Source of the DNA: Hyphomicrobiales bacterium
GTDB lineage: Bacteria; Pseudomonadota; Alphaproteobacteria; Rhizobiales; Rhizobiaceae
Direction of reading: 5' to 3'
Length of the DNA: 64,000 bases
Assembly: GCA_900465915.1 (NCBI GenBank)
Contig: UBKJ01000014.1
Location: forward strand, 62,001 to 126,000
Position 1 is the stretch's first letter, and every line of letters begins with the position of its first letter. Of the stretch, positions 25,204 to 33,940 are shown piece by piece. The position numbers and the translations under genes were made by a program. Below the pieces are notes generated by a model that was given only the letters and a program-made list of their open reading frames with translations, did no database searches and was not told the DNA's origin.

Positions 25204-25840
25204 AGATGTGATGGCGCAGTCTCTTTCTGGAGGCCGCCGAAATCTTGCCGACCCCTTCGATATCATCGGAGACGTTTCTGGAAGCGCTTCTGCTATACAG
25301 TGAGGTAGCACGAAACATCAGGAAATCGGAGGGCCTCTGTCTTGCGACCGGATGGTCGGATGCTCATGTTTGTCGGTGATCGCACCGACTGCGTCCCGTT
25401 CGGTAGATGCGCTATGTATCGCGATGACCACCGTGAAATCTTGTTGTTGGTATCATAGTACATCTAGTGCATTCAGTCCGCTGAACGAGTGGTAACTTTT
25501 GGCAAACCGCGGCAGGCCGCCGACCGTCGCGGAGATTGCCATTTCAACGGCAGCTATTCGACCCTCGGTGCCCGAAACCGGTCCATCCGAAGAAGGCCTC
25601 AGCCTTGCCCTAAGCCCTATTCCGAACGAGCGGCAGGGCAAGTATTGGGTGGTACCGGAAGTACTCCGAACGGCGACAATGAGGGTTGGCTGCAGAACGG
25701 CAGCTTACCGCTGAGCGATCGCCGCAACCGGACTGACCGGACACGGGCCCTTGCGGCCACTCCTGCTCACATTCACTTCTTAAAGGCTGTCGTGCGTCAA
25801 AGGCATGTTGCGAACACTTGATACAGGACCTGTACAGACG
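25204..25840. other. Decayed region without a supportable gene
   Basis: About 640 bases. The frame open at 25499-25714 starts ANRGRPPTVAEI and looks vaguely like a DNA-binding protein start, but nothing further supports it. No terminal inverted repeats or complete IS are seen. This is probably decayed sequence between two gene remnants. Confidence 0.35.
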
Positions 25841-26250
25841 ATGAGCGAGTCCACCTTTACCGCTGGTACGCCATTCGAGATCGTCTACTCCGCTACCGGC
25901 GAGGTGATTGTACGTTTGCACGCTGCAACACTAGCCATCGAGGACAAGGCCGTCGCCTCCGCTAAGCGCGCGCAAAAAGACTGGGTCGCGAGGAGCCCGA
26001 CCACTTGCAGGCGCATCATTAAGCGTGCCGCCGAGATCATGCGCGCGCGCAACCGCGAGCTTTCCGAACTCGAGACGCTCGACACTGGCCGGTCGATCAA
26101 GGAAGCTATCATCGGCGATCCGACTTCCGGCACCGTCGCCTTCGAATTCTTTGGCGGCATCGCAGCTGCCGGACTCAACGGCGACTAGATCCCCCCAGCC
26201 TAGATTTTGCCTTCACCAAGCGCGTGCCGCTAGGGGTCTGTGGTGGTATC
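25841..26250 (+). pseudogene. betB: Betaine aldehyde dehydrogenase fragment with stops and frameshift
   Basis: From ATG 25841 the frame encodes the N terminus of a BetB/ALDH protein: [55 protein letters not shown] and [16 protein letters not shown] then [16 protein letters not shown] stop at 26186-26188 interrupts it. The similarity then resumes in another frame (LDFAFTKRVPLGVCGGIGG) until a second stop near 26250. The catalytic Cys and Glu regions, some 350 residues, are absent. It is a clear pseudogene. No other choline or betaine genes are nearby. Confidence 0.82.
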
Positions 26251-26423
26251 GGCGGGTGAGGACGTCTATGTCTGTTTCGGTGATGCTGTGTCCGCGCTAC
26301 GATGGCGAATTACGGCAGGACGATCGACAATCAGCTAGGCAAAGCCTTGAATCGACCCAAAGGAATCTCCATTCCTATGGTTTGAATAGGCGCGTGGTGC
26401 TAGCTGTCAAGCGGCCGTGAAAA

Positions 26424-26732
26424 TTAGGATAGCGAGCCACCACAAGCGAGAGCAGGACCTGAGAACTCGACAGAGGCCTGCAAGTCCTCATCGTTTGTGA
26501 AACGCGCAATAGTCTTTGTAGGGTAGAAATAGGCGAACCGAAACTGACCAGGAACCTGATTTCGATTGTCCGGGACATCAGGCGCAATAGCTGTCTGAAC
26601 TTTGCCTAATATGCTTCCGACATGCGACCAGCCCATTGTCTTGGCGGAGGCCACGTCGAGCGGAACGATCCGCGAGATCGGCTGCGTCTGGCTCTTCATG
26701 CATTTCTTGCGCGTCGCTGTAGGCATCGCCAC
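26424..26732 (-). CDS. Hypothetical 102-aa protein
   Basis: I do not recognise this protein. It starts MAMPTATRKKCMKSQTQPIS and contains FRFAYFYPTKTIARFTNDED near its C-terminal third, suggesting a small beta-containing fold. It has no signal peptide or membrane segment. It follows the lipoprotein gene by eight bases in the same direction, so the two are probably co-transcribed and may work together. Confidence that it is a real gene rests mainly on this spacing. Confidence 0.5.
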   Translation of the reverse strand: MAMPTATRKKCMKSQTQPISRIVPLDVASAKTMGWSHVGSILGKVQTAIAPDVPDNRNQVPGQFRFAYFYPTKTIARFTNDEDLQASVEFSGPALACGGSLS

Positions 26733-26740
26733 GATCCTTT

Positions 26741-27550
26741 CTAACGATCCAGCACACTCCGAAGTCGTTCGATCTCGAATGACTGATTCAGGGCAGGAGA
26801 GGGGGCTCGCTCCTTACGCGAGCCAAGCTGGGTTGGTCCTATAGTGATTTGCAGCTCATCTGTTCTGGTTCTGGTAGCAGCGAGAAATGAGGGGGTTGGA
26901 TTGATTATCACATTGGTGAATGTCCAATTCGGAGTTGTGCTGGCTCCACCCGTCACTTGAAACGATACCTTGTGCGTTATCGTTTCAAAAGGACCACCGA
27001 CAATTCGATCTGAAAGCGTTCCAAAACCGTCCCAGGCTTGAAGCGCGGCTTGAAGTGTATTTTCAATGCCGAGATTGCCTGCAATCGGTTCGATTTCATT
27101 GGATATTTTCGAACAATCAAAATTTTTGCCTTTCTGGTCAACGGCCGTCCGCGACGGCAGCATTTCATTGAACGGCAGATAGTAGGTCATCGTCATTTCA
27201 CGCATGCCATTGGTTTCGACCTGCGCGCCGACGGCTGCTTTAAATATCTTCGTGTTGTTCATCAGAGAAATATTGGGATTCAGATTACCTTTGTCATATG
27301 CTCGGATTGTTAATGCGATTTTAGCTGCCCAATCGTACAGAAATTTTCTATTTGGGTCGTTTGGCGCGTATTCTCGCGCTACGGCGCGATGGATTTCGCA
27401 TTTGACGTGAGCTGAAATCGCAGAGACAAAACTTGCGAAAGCTTCATCGCTACGGTGACGATAATCCATCACCGGCAGCGTTGAACCGCAAGCGCCCAGA
27501 AAAGACGTTACGGACAGGCAGATAAGGCTGCTAAAAATCTTCAATTTCAT
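26741..27550 (-). CDS. Hypothetical lipoprotein
   Basis: About 269 aa. The N terminus MKLKIFSSLICLSVTSFLGAC is a lipoprotein signal peptide with lipobox LGAC, so the protein should be anchored to the periplasmic face of a membrane. I placed the start at 27550 so that the signal peptide begins with MKLK; ATG 27571 adds seven residues. The mature part has EAFASFVSAISAHVKCEIHR, a mixed alpha/beta middle and NWTFTNVIINPTPSFLAATR near the end, followed by a basic tail. No family is recognised. It lies upstream of, and reads with, the 102-aa gene. Confidence 0.7.
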   Translation of the reverse strand: MKLKIFSSLICLSVTSFLGACGSTLPVMDYRHRSDEAFASFVSAISAHVKCEIHRAVAREYAPNDPNRKFLYDWAAKIALTIRAYDKGNLNPNISLMNNTKIFKAAVGAQVETNGMREMTMTYYLPFNEMLPSRTAVDQKGKNFDCSKISNEIEPIAGNLGIENTLQAALQAWDGFGTLSDRIVGGPFETITHKVSFQVTGGASTTPNWTFTNVIINPTPSFLAATRTRTDELQITIGPTQLGSRKERAPSPALNQSFEIERLRSVLDR

Positions 27551-27955
27551 TGGATGCCCCCCGGCTTGCATTATAGATTACTAGTTCAGCGGGAAGTTGC
27601 AATATGGTTTTTATGAGGATGTCGCGGATACTGCTGCTGATGGTCGCTGCGTCTGTGGAGCAGGTGGAGATATAGAAGTCCGCAACTTACAGATTGGAAA
27701 GAGTGTGTGGGCAAGGTCTTGGCGTCAGCGTTATCGTGCGAAAAGCCTCCAGTCTGCGGTGTGGGAACGGCGTGGCTCGCTCTTACATAACCGCAAGCGA
27801 ACCGCAGGCGCGTTCTGCTTCTTATTTAGGATGAGTCGGAACAATATCTGTCATTCGAAAAGAAAATCCGTGATGTCGTTCCGACGATCTCAATGCGCCA
27901 ACTCAGGTTGCCATATGGGATTTATCGCCGATATTAGTCGTGAGCTATTAGCGAG
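27551..27955. other. Intergenic region between the lipoprotein and type I secretion genes
   Basis: About 400 bases. Short open frames here lack any recognisable feature. The region should carry the promoter for the leftward lipoprotein gene and the end of the leftward secretion operon. No clear terminator is seen. Confidence 0.35.
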
Positions 27956-29416
27956 CTATCGCTCTCGGCCCGCTTCATCAGCAGCGCGTGCGATTGGCGA
28001 AAGGACATATTGAATGATCCTGCGTTCGCCAGTCTTGATCTCAGCCTGGACGGCTAGCCCAGGGCCAACCGGCCGTTCTCTTCCTGCAATCAACAGCGTT
28101 TTCTGTTTGAGATGAATACGGACGGCGTAGACTAGGCCTTGCTGCGACGGATGCTGGCCCGCGGCGGAACTTTGTTGTTGCTGGTTCTGTTCTATCGCGT
28201 CGCGACTGATGTTTTCGACTTCGCCTTCCAGCAGCCCGTAATCGGTAAACGGAAACGCTTCGAGTTTGACCCGAACAGGCTGACCTTCGCGAACAAAACC
28301 GATATCGCGGTTGAGGATCATCGCGTCGACCGCGAGCTCGGCGTCATCTGGAACGATAACCATCAGCGGTTGGGCCGGCTGAACCACCCCGCCGACAGTC
28401 GTGATGGCGAGTTGTTGAACTGTTCCGTTAACAGGTGCCTTTAATTGCTGAAATTCACGTCGCTGGCCGGCTTTGCGCAAATCCTGTGCTGCGATCGCAG
28501 ATTTGTCACTGGCATCGCTAAGCAGGCCCACGGCCTCCTTGCCGAATGCTTCGCGCAAACGATGAATCTGCGCATCGAAATTGGCGATAGAAGCCCGTGC
28601 GCGAGCTGCGTTGCTTTCCTGAACGTCGATGTTGTGAAGGTGCTCGATACGGAGCTGCTCGTATTCCATCGTCTTGAGCTTGGAGAAAAAACCTTTTTCG
28701 CTGAGCGCGCTTCGAGCGGCGAGTTGGTGTTCAACAAGCGGCAGGGTTTCTCGCAGCTTGGACAATTCCGCTTCGGCGGCTGTAAGCTGAGCTCTCTGTT
28801 CGGCCTTGCTCTGCTCAAGAGCGGCACGCTCGGCTTCGTACTGGGCGATAGAGGTTTGGATGAATTGTTTTTGCGTTTCGACAATATCGTCGGGGGTGCC
28901 CGCAGGCGCGGTAAATGTGCTGGGACGTCCGTCGAGATATGCAAGCAAAGAGCTATTGCGTGCACGGATGATGTCCGCGGAGAGCTGGTTTCTTAGCGCC
29001 TGCGCTTCTTCTGCGCCTATCAGAGTAGGATCCAATTCGACAAGCAACTGTCCTTTGTCGACATGCTGACCATTATGCACATGGATAGCGCTCACGGAAC
29101 CAATCTCGATCGGTTGGATAAGCTTCACATTGCCTTCGGGGACGATCTTACCGCTGGCGACGGCAACAACATCGACCTTGCCGATACATGCCCACACGAT
29201 AGCGATGGTGAAAAGGCTGCACAATATCCACAGCAGATAGCGCAGTCCTGGGCTGGCTGGCTTTTCCATAATTTCCAGCGCGGCCGGCAAGAATTCATGT
29301 TCGATAAGCGGTTGATGACGGCGGTCAGCCTCATTCTGCAGCGACCAGGATTGTCGCAGGACGCTTAGATGGCGGGCAATCGTCGGAAACCGCTCGGCGA
29401 AGGCGGCGCCAATCAT
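27956..29416 (-). CDS. HlyD-family type I secretion periplasmic adaptor
   Basis: A 486-aa protein. An N-terminal cytoplasmic part and one membrane segment (YLLWILCSLFTIAIVWACIG) are followed by a lipoyl half (VVAVASGKIVPEGNVKLIQP). A long helical hairpin (about residues 135-330), the second lipoyl half (LKAPVNGTVQQLAITT) and a beta-barrel (AELAVDAMILNRDIGFVREG) come next, ending in KTGERRIIQYVLSPIAR. This is the standard HlyD layout, linking HlyB to a TolC channel. The start overlaps the HlyB stop by four bases. The cognate substrate is almost certainly the giant RTX protein encoded on the other side of hlyC. No TolC gene is in the window. Confidence 0.95.
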   Translation of the reverse strand: MIGAAFAERFPTIARHLSVLRQSWSLQNEADRRHQPLIEHEFLPAALEIMEKPASPGLRYLLWILCSLFTIAIVWACIGKVDVVAVASGKIVPEGNVKLIQPIEIGSVSAIHVHNGQHVDKGQLLVELDPTLIGAEEAQALRNQLSADIIRARNSSLLAYLDGRPSTFTAPAGTPDDIVETQKQFIQTSIAQYEAERAALEQSKAEQRAQLTAAEAELSKLRETLPLVEHQLAARSALSEKGFFSKLKTMEYEQLRIEHLHNIDVQESNAARARASIANFDAQIHRLREAFGKEAVGLLSDASDKSAIAAQDLRKAGQRREFQQLKAPVNGTVQQLAITTVGGVVQPAQPLMVIVPDDAELAVDAMILNRDIGFVREGQPVRVKLEAFPFTDYGLLEGEVENISRDAIEQNQQQQSSAAGQHPSQQGLVYAVRIHLKQKTLLIAGRERPVGPGLAVQAEIKTGERRIIQYVLSPIARAADEAGRER

Positions 29417-31578
29417 AGCGTCACTCCCATCTGTTTGGCGTAGAGCTGCGCATAGCGTCCGCCGAGGCTAAGGAGTTCGTCGTGATTACCTTGCTCCGTA
29501 ATCTCACCGGCTTCGACAGTGACGATGCGGTTGCACTGCCGGACAGCCGAGAGTCTATGCGCAATAATGATGACTGTCCTGCCTTTGGCGATCTTGCGTA
29601 AGTTCTCTTGAATAATCTCTTCGCTTTCCGCATCGAGCGCCGACGTCGCCTCGTCCAGGATCAAGATACGCGGATTTCCGACCAGAGCGCGGGCGATCGC
29701 CATGCGCTGACGTTGCCCTCCAGATAGGTTATTGCCGCGCTCGTCAATGATGGTGTCGTAGCCATGGGGAAGGGCGAGAATGAACTCATGCGCGCCGGCG
29801 AGGGTAGCCGCGGCTATGACCCGCTCCATCGACAGGGTCGGATCGGCTAGCGCAATGTTTTCGCGAACCGAGCGGTTGAACAGGATGTTTTCCTGAAGCA
29901 CCACACCGATTTGCCGCCGCAACCATGCGGGGTCGACGAGCGCCAAGTCCACGCCGTCCACCAGCACTCGACCGCGCTCGGGGATATAAAGCCGCTGGAC
30001 GAGTTTGGTGAGCGTGGACTTGCCCGATCCGGACGGACCGACGATTCCAATCATCTCGCCTGCGGCGATCTCCAGGCTGATTTCACGAAGGACCTCTGGT
30101 GCGTCGGGGCGGTAGCGGAAGCGGACCTTGTCGAACGCAACGCGCCCTGCGATCGGCGGAAGGCTTGCGCGATTGGGATTGTGCTCGGGCTCGGCCGGGG
30201 CGTTGAGCACGTCGCCAAGACGATCGACGGAGATGCGAACCTGTTGGAAGTCTTGCCAAAGCTGCGACAGGCGCAGAATTGGCGCGGCGACGCGACCCGA
30301 CAGCATGTTGAAAGCGACAAGCGAACCCACGGTGAGATCGCCCGCGATCACTGCCTTGGCGCCCCAATAAAGCACGGCCACAGTGGTGAGTTTGGAGACG
30401 AGCTGGATCAAATGGCTGCCCCAGTTGGCGAGAACCGCCACGCGGAAGCCGGTGTTGGTATAGCCGGAGAACTGACGTTCCCACTTGTCGCGCATTTGAG
30501 GCTCGACGGCCATCGCCTTCAACGTGCCGATGCCGGTAATGCTCTCGACGAGGAAGCCCTGATTTTCGGCGCCGCGGCGGAACTTCTCATCAAGCAGCTT
30601 GCGCAAGACCGGCGTGATGAAGACGGAGATCAGAACATAGGCAGGAATGGAAAGAACGACAATCAGCGTCAGCCAGGCGCTGTAGAGCAGCATTAACGCG
30701 AAGAAGACGATGGTGAAGAAGAGATCCAGCACGACCGTCACGGAATTCGAAGTCAGGAACTCGCGGATGCGTTCGAGTTCGCGCACGCGGGCCACGCTAT
30801 CGCCGACGCGCCGCGCCTCGAAATAGGACAGCGGCAGATTGAGCAAGTGCCGGAACATTTGCGCCGACAACTCGGCGTCCACGCGATTGGTCGTATGCGC
30901 GAACAGCCAGTTGCGCAGCGCCGACAGCATCGTTTCCCAGATGAGGACCACAGCAAGGCCTATGGCGAGCACGTCCAGCGTCGTCATCGTCTGATGGACC
31001 AGCACCTTGTCGATGACGAGTTGGAAGAAGATCGGGCTGACCAGGCCCATCAGTTGCAGAAAGAAAGATCCGACCAGGACGTCGCGCAACGGACGCCGGT
31101 ATTTCACAAGCGCCGGAATGAACCAGGATATGTCGAACGGCCGCGCGACGCCTGCAATGCGCTCACGGGAGGTTAGCAGCACCATCTCGCCGGTGAGACG
31201 TTCCGCAGTCTCGTCCTCGGTCCAGATTTCTGCGCGGTCGGCGTCGGGGCGTTGGATAAGGAAGCGCGCCTGCTCCGAATCGGCCTTGAGAAGAATGATC
31301 GACGCGCCGTCGGCGCACGCCGCGATAGCTGGCAGCGGCAGCTTGGCGAATTCCGACGGGCGGGCGTTCTTGATCTTGGCGACCAGGCCGAGCTTCTTGG
31401 CGATGCGCGAAAGATCGCTGAAACTGTACGGATCGCTTCCACGGCCGCGATCGTGGGCGATCTGGTTTGGATCGGCCGACACGCCGAGGAACTTAGCAAG
31501 TAGAATGAAGCAGGCGAGCCCGCTGTCGAAGCGAGGCGCGTCATTGACGCCAGCGGGTGCGTCGGCGAGGTCGTTCAT
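29413..31578 (-). CDS. HlyB-type type I secretion ABC transporter with C39-like domain
   Basis: About 721 aa and clearly HlyB-like along its length. The N-terminal C39-like domain has Ser19 where a peptidase has its catalytic Cys (FDSGLACFILLAKF), so it should bind unfolded RTX substrate rather than cut it. The membrane domain includes WFIPALVKYRR, LVSPIFFQLVIDKVLVHQ and LPLSYFEARRVGDSVARVRE. The ATPase domain has Walker A GPSGSGKST, signature LSGGQRQR, Walker B ILILDEATSALD and the H-loop IIAHRLSAVR. I chose ATG 31578 over TTG 31584. It overlaps the HlyD gene and is read in the same direction as hlyC. Confidence 0.96.
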   Translation of the reverse strand: MNDLADAPAGVNDAPRFDSGLACFILLAKFLGVSADPNQIAHDRGRGSDPYSFSDLSRIAKKLGLVAKIKNARPSEFAKLPLPAIAACADGASIILLKADSEQARFLIQRPDADRAEIWTEDETAERLTGEMVLLTSRERIAGVARPFDISWFIPALVKYRRPLRDVLVGSFFLQLMGLVSPIFFQLVIDKVLVHQTMTTLDVLAIGLAVVLIWETMLSALRNWLFAHTTNRVDAELSAQMFRHLLNLPLSYFEARRVGDSVARVRELERIREFLTSNSVTVVLDLFFTIVFFALMLLYSAWLTLIVVLSIPAYVLISVFITPVLRKLLDEKFRRGAENQGFLVESITGIGTLKAMAVEPQMRDKWERQFSGYTNTGFRVAVLANWGSHLIQLVSKLTTVAVLYWGAKAVIAGDLTVGSLVAFNMLSGRVAAPILRLSQLWQDFQQVRISVDRLGDVLNAPAEPEHNPNRASLPPIAGRVAFDKVRFRYRPDAPEVLREISLEIAAGEMIGIVGPSGSGKSTLTKLVQRLYIPERGRVLVDGVDLALVDPAWLRRQIGVVLQENILFNRSVRENIALADPTLSMERVIAAATLAGAHEFILALPHGYDTIIDERGNNLSGGQRQRMAIARALVGNPRILILDEATSALDAESEEIIQENLRKIAKGRTVIIIAHRLSAVRQCNRIVTVEAGEITEQGNHDELLSLGGRYAQLYAKQMGVTL

Positions 31579-31716
31579 TATCAAGGCCGTTTCGTCGAGC
31601 GGGCGGGGGACCGGTCAGAATCCAGACTGACAAACGCACTGCCGGTTCCAACATCCGGAACCGGTCAGCGCGAATGAGAGCGATTCAAAGGAGGATATGA
31701 GCACGGAGAAGATAAG

Positions 31717-32337
31717 TCAGGCGGCCGGCGCCTCAACCTTTTGCGCGCCCATTTTCTTGAGCACATCCGGATCGAGCAACTTGGTGACCACGGGATGGAG
31801 ACGTAGATCCCCTTCCTTCGCCACCTGCCGGAAGTTCGCGATGACTCTCGCGGTCGCCTTTGAATTGGGAGCGATGACGTCGAGCAGCCAGTTTATGTCG
31901 CCTGACTTCCACTCCTCCGGCTTGAGACGGATCGGGAAGACCCCGGCTTTCACCTGCTCGCGGATCTTGCCGTCGACTTCTTCCGAGACGCTGGCCCAAA
32001 TGGCGACGCCGGCGATGTCGGAAAGCGCATTGCCGTCCGCATCGGACGGGTAAGCAATCGCGATGCGGTCATTGATCAGCGGCTCGAGCACGAGGTGCTG
32101 AAGATCTTCGAGCGCCTGGCGCCGATAGCGCGGGATCACCATCATCGCCATGACGATCTTTCCAAAGCTTTCGCGCACATGCGAGCGCACGGTGGCGATC
32201 TTTTTCGCCACTTCGGGATCGAGATTGGCCACGACCGACGCGGGCGCAGCCTCTCCGTTGGTGAAAGCCGTTTTTTCCGGCTTTTCGCTATTGTCGATCT
32301 TGTCGGAATCCGTCGTGACCTGCTTATTCAATGCCAT
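31717..32337 (-). CDS. HlyC-family toxin-activating lysine acyltransferase
   Basis: A 206-aa protein. HlyC-type enzymes move an acyl chain from acyl-ACP to lysines of an RTX protoxin in the cytosol. The domain (about residues 55-175) shows GKIVMAMMVIPRYRRQALED, LVLEPLINDRIAIAY, GVAIWASVSEE and the block EEWKSGDINWLLDVIAP with Asp153 at the catalytic Asp position. The catalytic His of E. coli HlyC (PLHR) aligns with Tyr71 (PRYR); His81 is one alternative. Residues before about 45 are a Lys/Ala-rich leader. ATG 32337 is preferred because homology and sequence character fit there, although an in-frame start at 32436 exists. It is the first gene of the leftward secretion operon and is divergent from the substrate side. 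Confidence 0.88.
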   Translation of the reverse strand: MALNKQVTTDSDKIDNSEKPEKTAFTNGEAAPASVVANLDPEVAKKIATVRSHVRESFGKIVMAMMVIPRYRRQALEDLQHLVLEPLINDRIAIAYPSDADGNALSDIAGVAIWASVSEEVDGKIREQVKAGVFPIRLKPEEWKSGDINWLLDVIAPNSKATARVIANFRQVAKEGDLRLHPVVTKLLDPDVLKKMGAQKVEAPAA

Positions 32338-32619
32338 CCCCCAGATGCGATTGCTGCGACCCCAAGTTGCCGAGCCAATGTGGCATTCGGCGAACAGCGG
32401 CGCAAGCGTAGATTTTCGTTTCCGTTCAATATCCAAGACGTAAGTCTTTTTTGCCGAGACCCATACTGCGCCTAATCACAAAATATCACACGTTGACAAG
32501 CATTACCTTAATATCCGATCTGCGGCTTTCGTCGGACGAGTTAAAATTCCTGTTGCGTGCTTTAACCGATATGCTACCAGTGCGGGTAAGGGGTGGGGTA
32601 TGGCAAACGGGGAAATTTC
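32225..32619. repeat. 395-bp direct repeat, copy A (divergent promoter region)
   Basis: This segment is nearly identical to 34295-34690, with about 25 mismatches and one extra T in copy B. It covers the first 38 or so codons of hlyC, the non-coding gap and the first codons of a rightward frame at 32600. A TTGACA string at 32493-32498 and TAATAT at 32509-32514 lie in the AT-rich gap but are spaced too closely to be a standard promoter. Confidence 0.9.
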
Positions 32620-32755
32620 TTCCAGAGGATCGACTCTAGTGCCGACGTTTGTTGTGACTGACCACGCAATAGGATCAGTCACCCTATTCGTGCGCGACCA
32701 ATCAGAACATGGTGCGATAAGCGGCCGGCCGATTCAGCAACGGTGCAATACCTGA
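32600..32755 (+). CDS. Possible 51-aa ORF sharing its start with the gene at 34671
   Basis: The frame begins ATG with MANGEISSRGSTLVPTF and ends at 32755. Its first eight residues match those of the protein starting at 34671 (MTNGEISS) because both lie in the duplicated segment, and both have the same AAGG-rich ribosome site. After the repeat ends the two diverge. It is either a short leader-like peptide or the stump of a gene cut off when the cargo block was inserted. Confidence 0.35.
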   Translation: MANGEISSRGSTLVPTFVVTDHAIGSVTLFVRDQSEHGAISGRPIQQRCNT

Positions 32756-32774
32756 ACATGACGGGCACAAAGCA

Positions 32775-33350
32775 ATGTTGACCGAAATGCACTTTATTCC
32801 TGTTTTCCACGCTCTGGTTGAGCCCGATTTCAAACTCATTATCCAGCGGCGTCAGATTCGTATTGATGAAGACCCCTATCTTGAGTTTGGTTACGACCCA
32901 CTGATTGGTCGAGATAACTTGACGATGCTATTATCCGAGAATCTTCATTTTCTCTACAAAGGCAGAGAAAGTGAAATACCTCAGGTCCTTTTTAGATCAA
33001 AACAGTATGTTGAACTTAAGAAAGTTTTCTTAAAAATTCGATCTACGCCCGAGGGTCTTCAGATTGTCGCCCACTGTGGTGATAACGGCCTAAGATATGC
33101 CGTTGAATTCCTAAAGCGTACGGGATTTTCATGCGATAATCCCTACGATGTTTTCCATCATATGCTCAAAGCATCGATCGATCTTGATGCATGGGACGGC
33201 GATACAAAAGAGCTGCGGACAACTACGTGTAATATTAGCTTCTATCTCAGTATTGCACTGAGAAGTGAGCTTGAGGCGCATTCTTCGTTTGCATTTGAAC
33301 AAGCGAGCGATAGCGAGGTCCTTCTTGCGCAGCGGGAGACGCGATCATGA
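32775..33350 (+). CDS. Hypothetical protein, first gene of AT-rich cargo block
   Basis: A 191-aa protein that I do not recognise. It has no signal peptide or membrane segment. Visible segments are FHALVEPDFKLIIQRRQIRI, PYLEFGYDPLIGRDNLTMLL and a middle part rich in basic and aromatic residues. It is noticeably more AT-rich in codon use than the secretion genes. The stop overlaps the next start by four bases (ATGA), so it is translated in a unit with the two following genes. It sits between the two copies of the 395-bp repeat. Confidence 0.65.
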   Translation: MLTEMHFIPVFHALVEPDFKLIIQRRQIRIDEDPYLEFGYDPLIGRDNLTMLLSENLHFLYKGRESEIPQVLFRSKQYVELKKVFLKIRSTPEGLQIVAHCGDNGLRYAVEFLKRTGFSCDNPYDVFHHMLKASIDLDAWDGDTKELRTTTCNISFYLSIALRSELEAHSSFAFEQASDSEVLLAQRETRS

Positions 33351-33940
33351 GCACTCTATTTGAGCGCGCCGTTCAAAGTACCGCGAGCACACTGCGGATC
33401 GATGGTCATCCCTTAAGCGCCGAACAGGTTACTGAGCCCACTTCGTTCCTATCAACTATGAGCCAACAAACACCATTGCCGCCGCGGAAGTTCAGGTTTG
33501 ATGAATTCTATGAAATGCTGAAAGAATATGTGCACGACCCCAAGGCACGGCAAGCACTTATGACTTACGATGCTGAGTTTGGAGCCGGGCGGGGTTATCT
33601 TAATGATAGCTCGATGTGTTCCGAATTGGCGTTCGATTCATATCTCGATTTCAAAGGCGTGGGCTGGTCGATTTTAGCTAAACATGGTTGGCCGACTTAT
33701 GGGCAGATAATCCAGTCTACAAAGGGCAATGTCGAGTTGCGAACGAAAATTCAAGCGGCTGGTATGACATTTATCGAGTTTGGCCGACGGTTGATACGAA
33801 AAGAACCTTACGAAAAAGGTTGGTTATTCCAAGATGAAGATTTCAATATCGATAATCGCGCCAGCATCCTCAGGTTATTAAAGATAACGGAAAATATATA
33901 TCCACACAATCTGCCTTATACGCTGACGGGGGATGAATAA
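33347..33940 (+). CDS. Hypothetical protein, second gene of AT-rich cargo block
   Basis: A 197-aa protein without a recognised family. It begins MSTLFERAVQSTASTLRIDG, has a Pro-rich linker (TPLPPRKFRFDEFYEML) and a helical part with DSYLDFKGVGWSILAKHGWP and TFIEFGRRLIRKEPYEKGWL. There is no secretion or membrane signal. It overlaps the previous gene by four bases and its TAA shares one base with the start of the PIN-like gene, so all three are tightly coupled. Confidence 0.65.
   Translation: MSTLFERAVQSTASTLRIDGHPLSAEQVTEPTSFLSTMSQQTPLPPRKFRFDEFYEMLKEYVHDPKARQALMTYDAEFGAGRGYLNDSSMCSELAFDSYLDFKGVGWSILAKHGWPTYGQIIQSTKGNVELRTKIQAAGMTFIEFGRRLIRKEPYEKGWLFQDEDFNIDNRASILRLLKITENIYPHNLPYTLTGDE

Noticed and set aside
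25499..25714. 71-codon frame beginning ANRGRPPTVAEI
   Set aside because: Only the first few residues resemble a DNA-binding protein; no further support in a region full of gene remnants.
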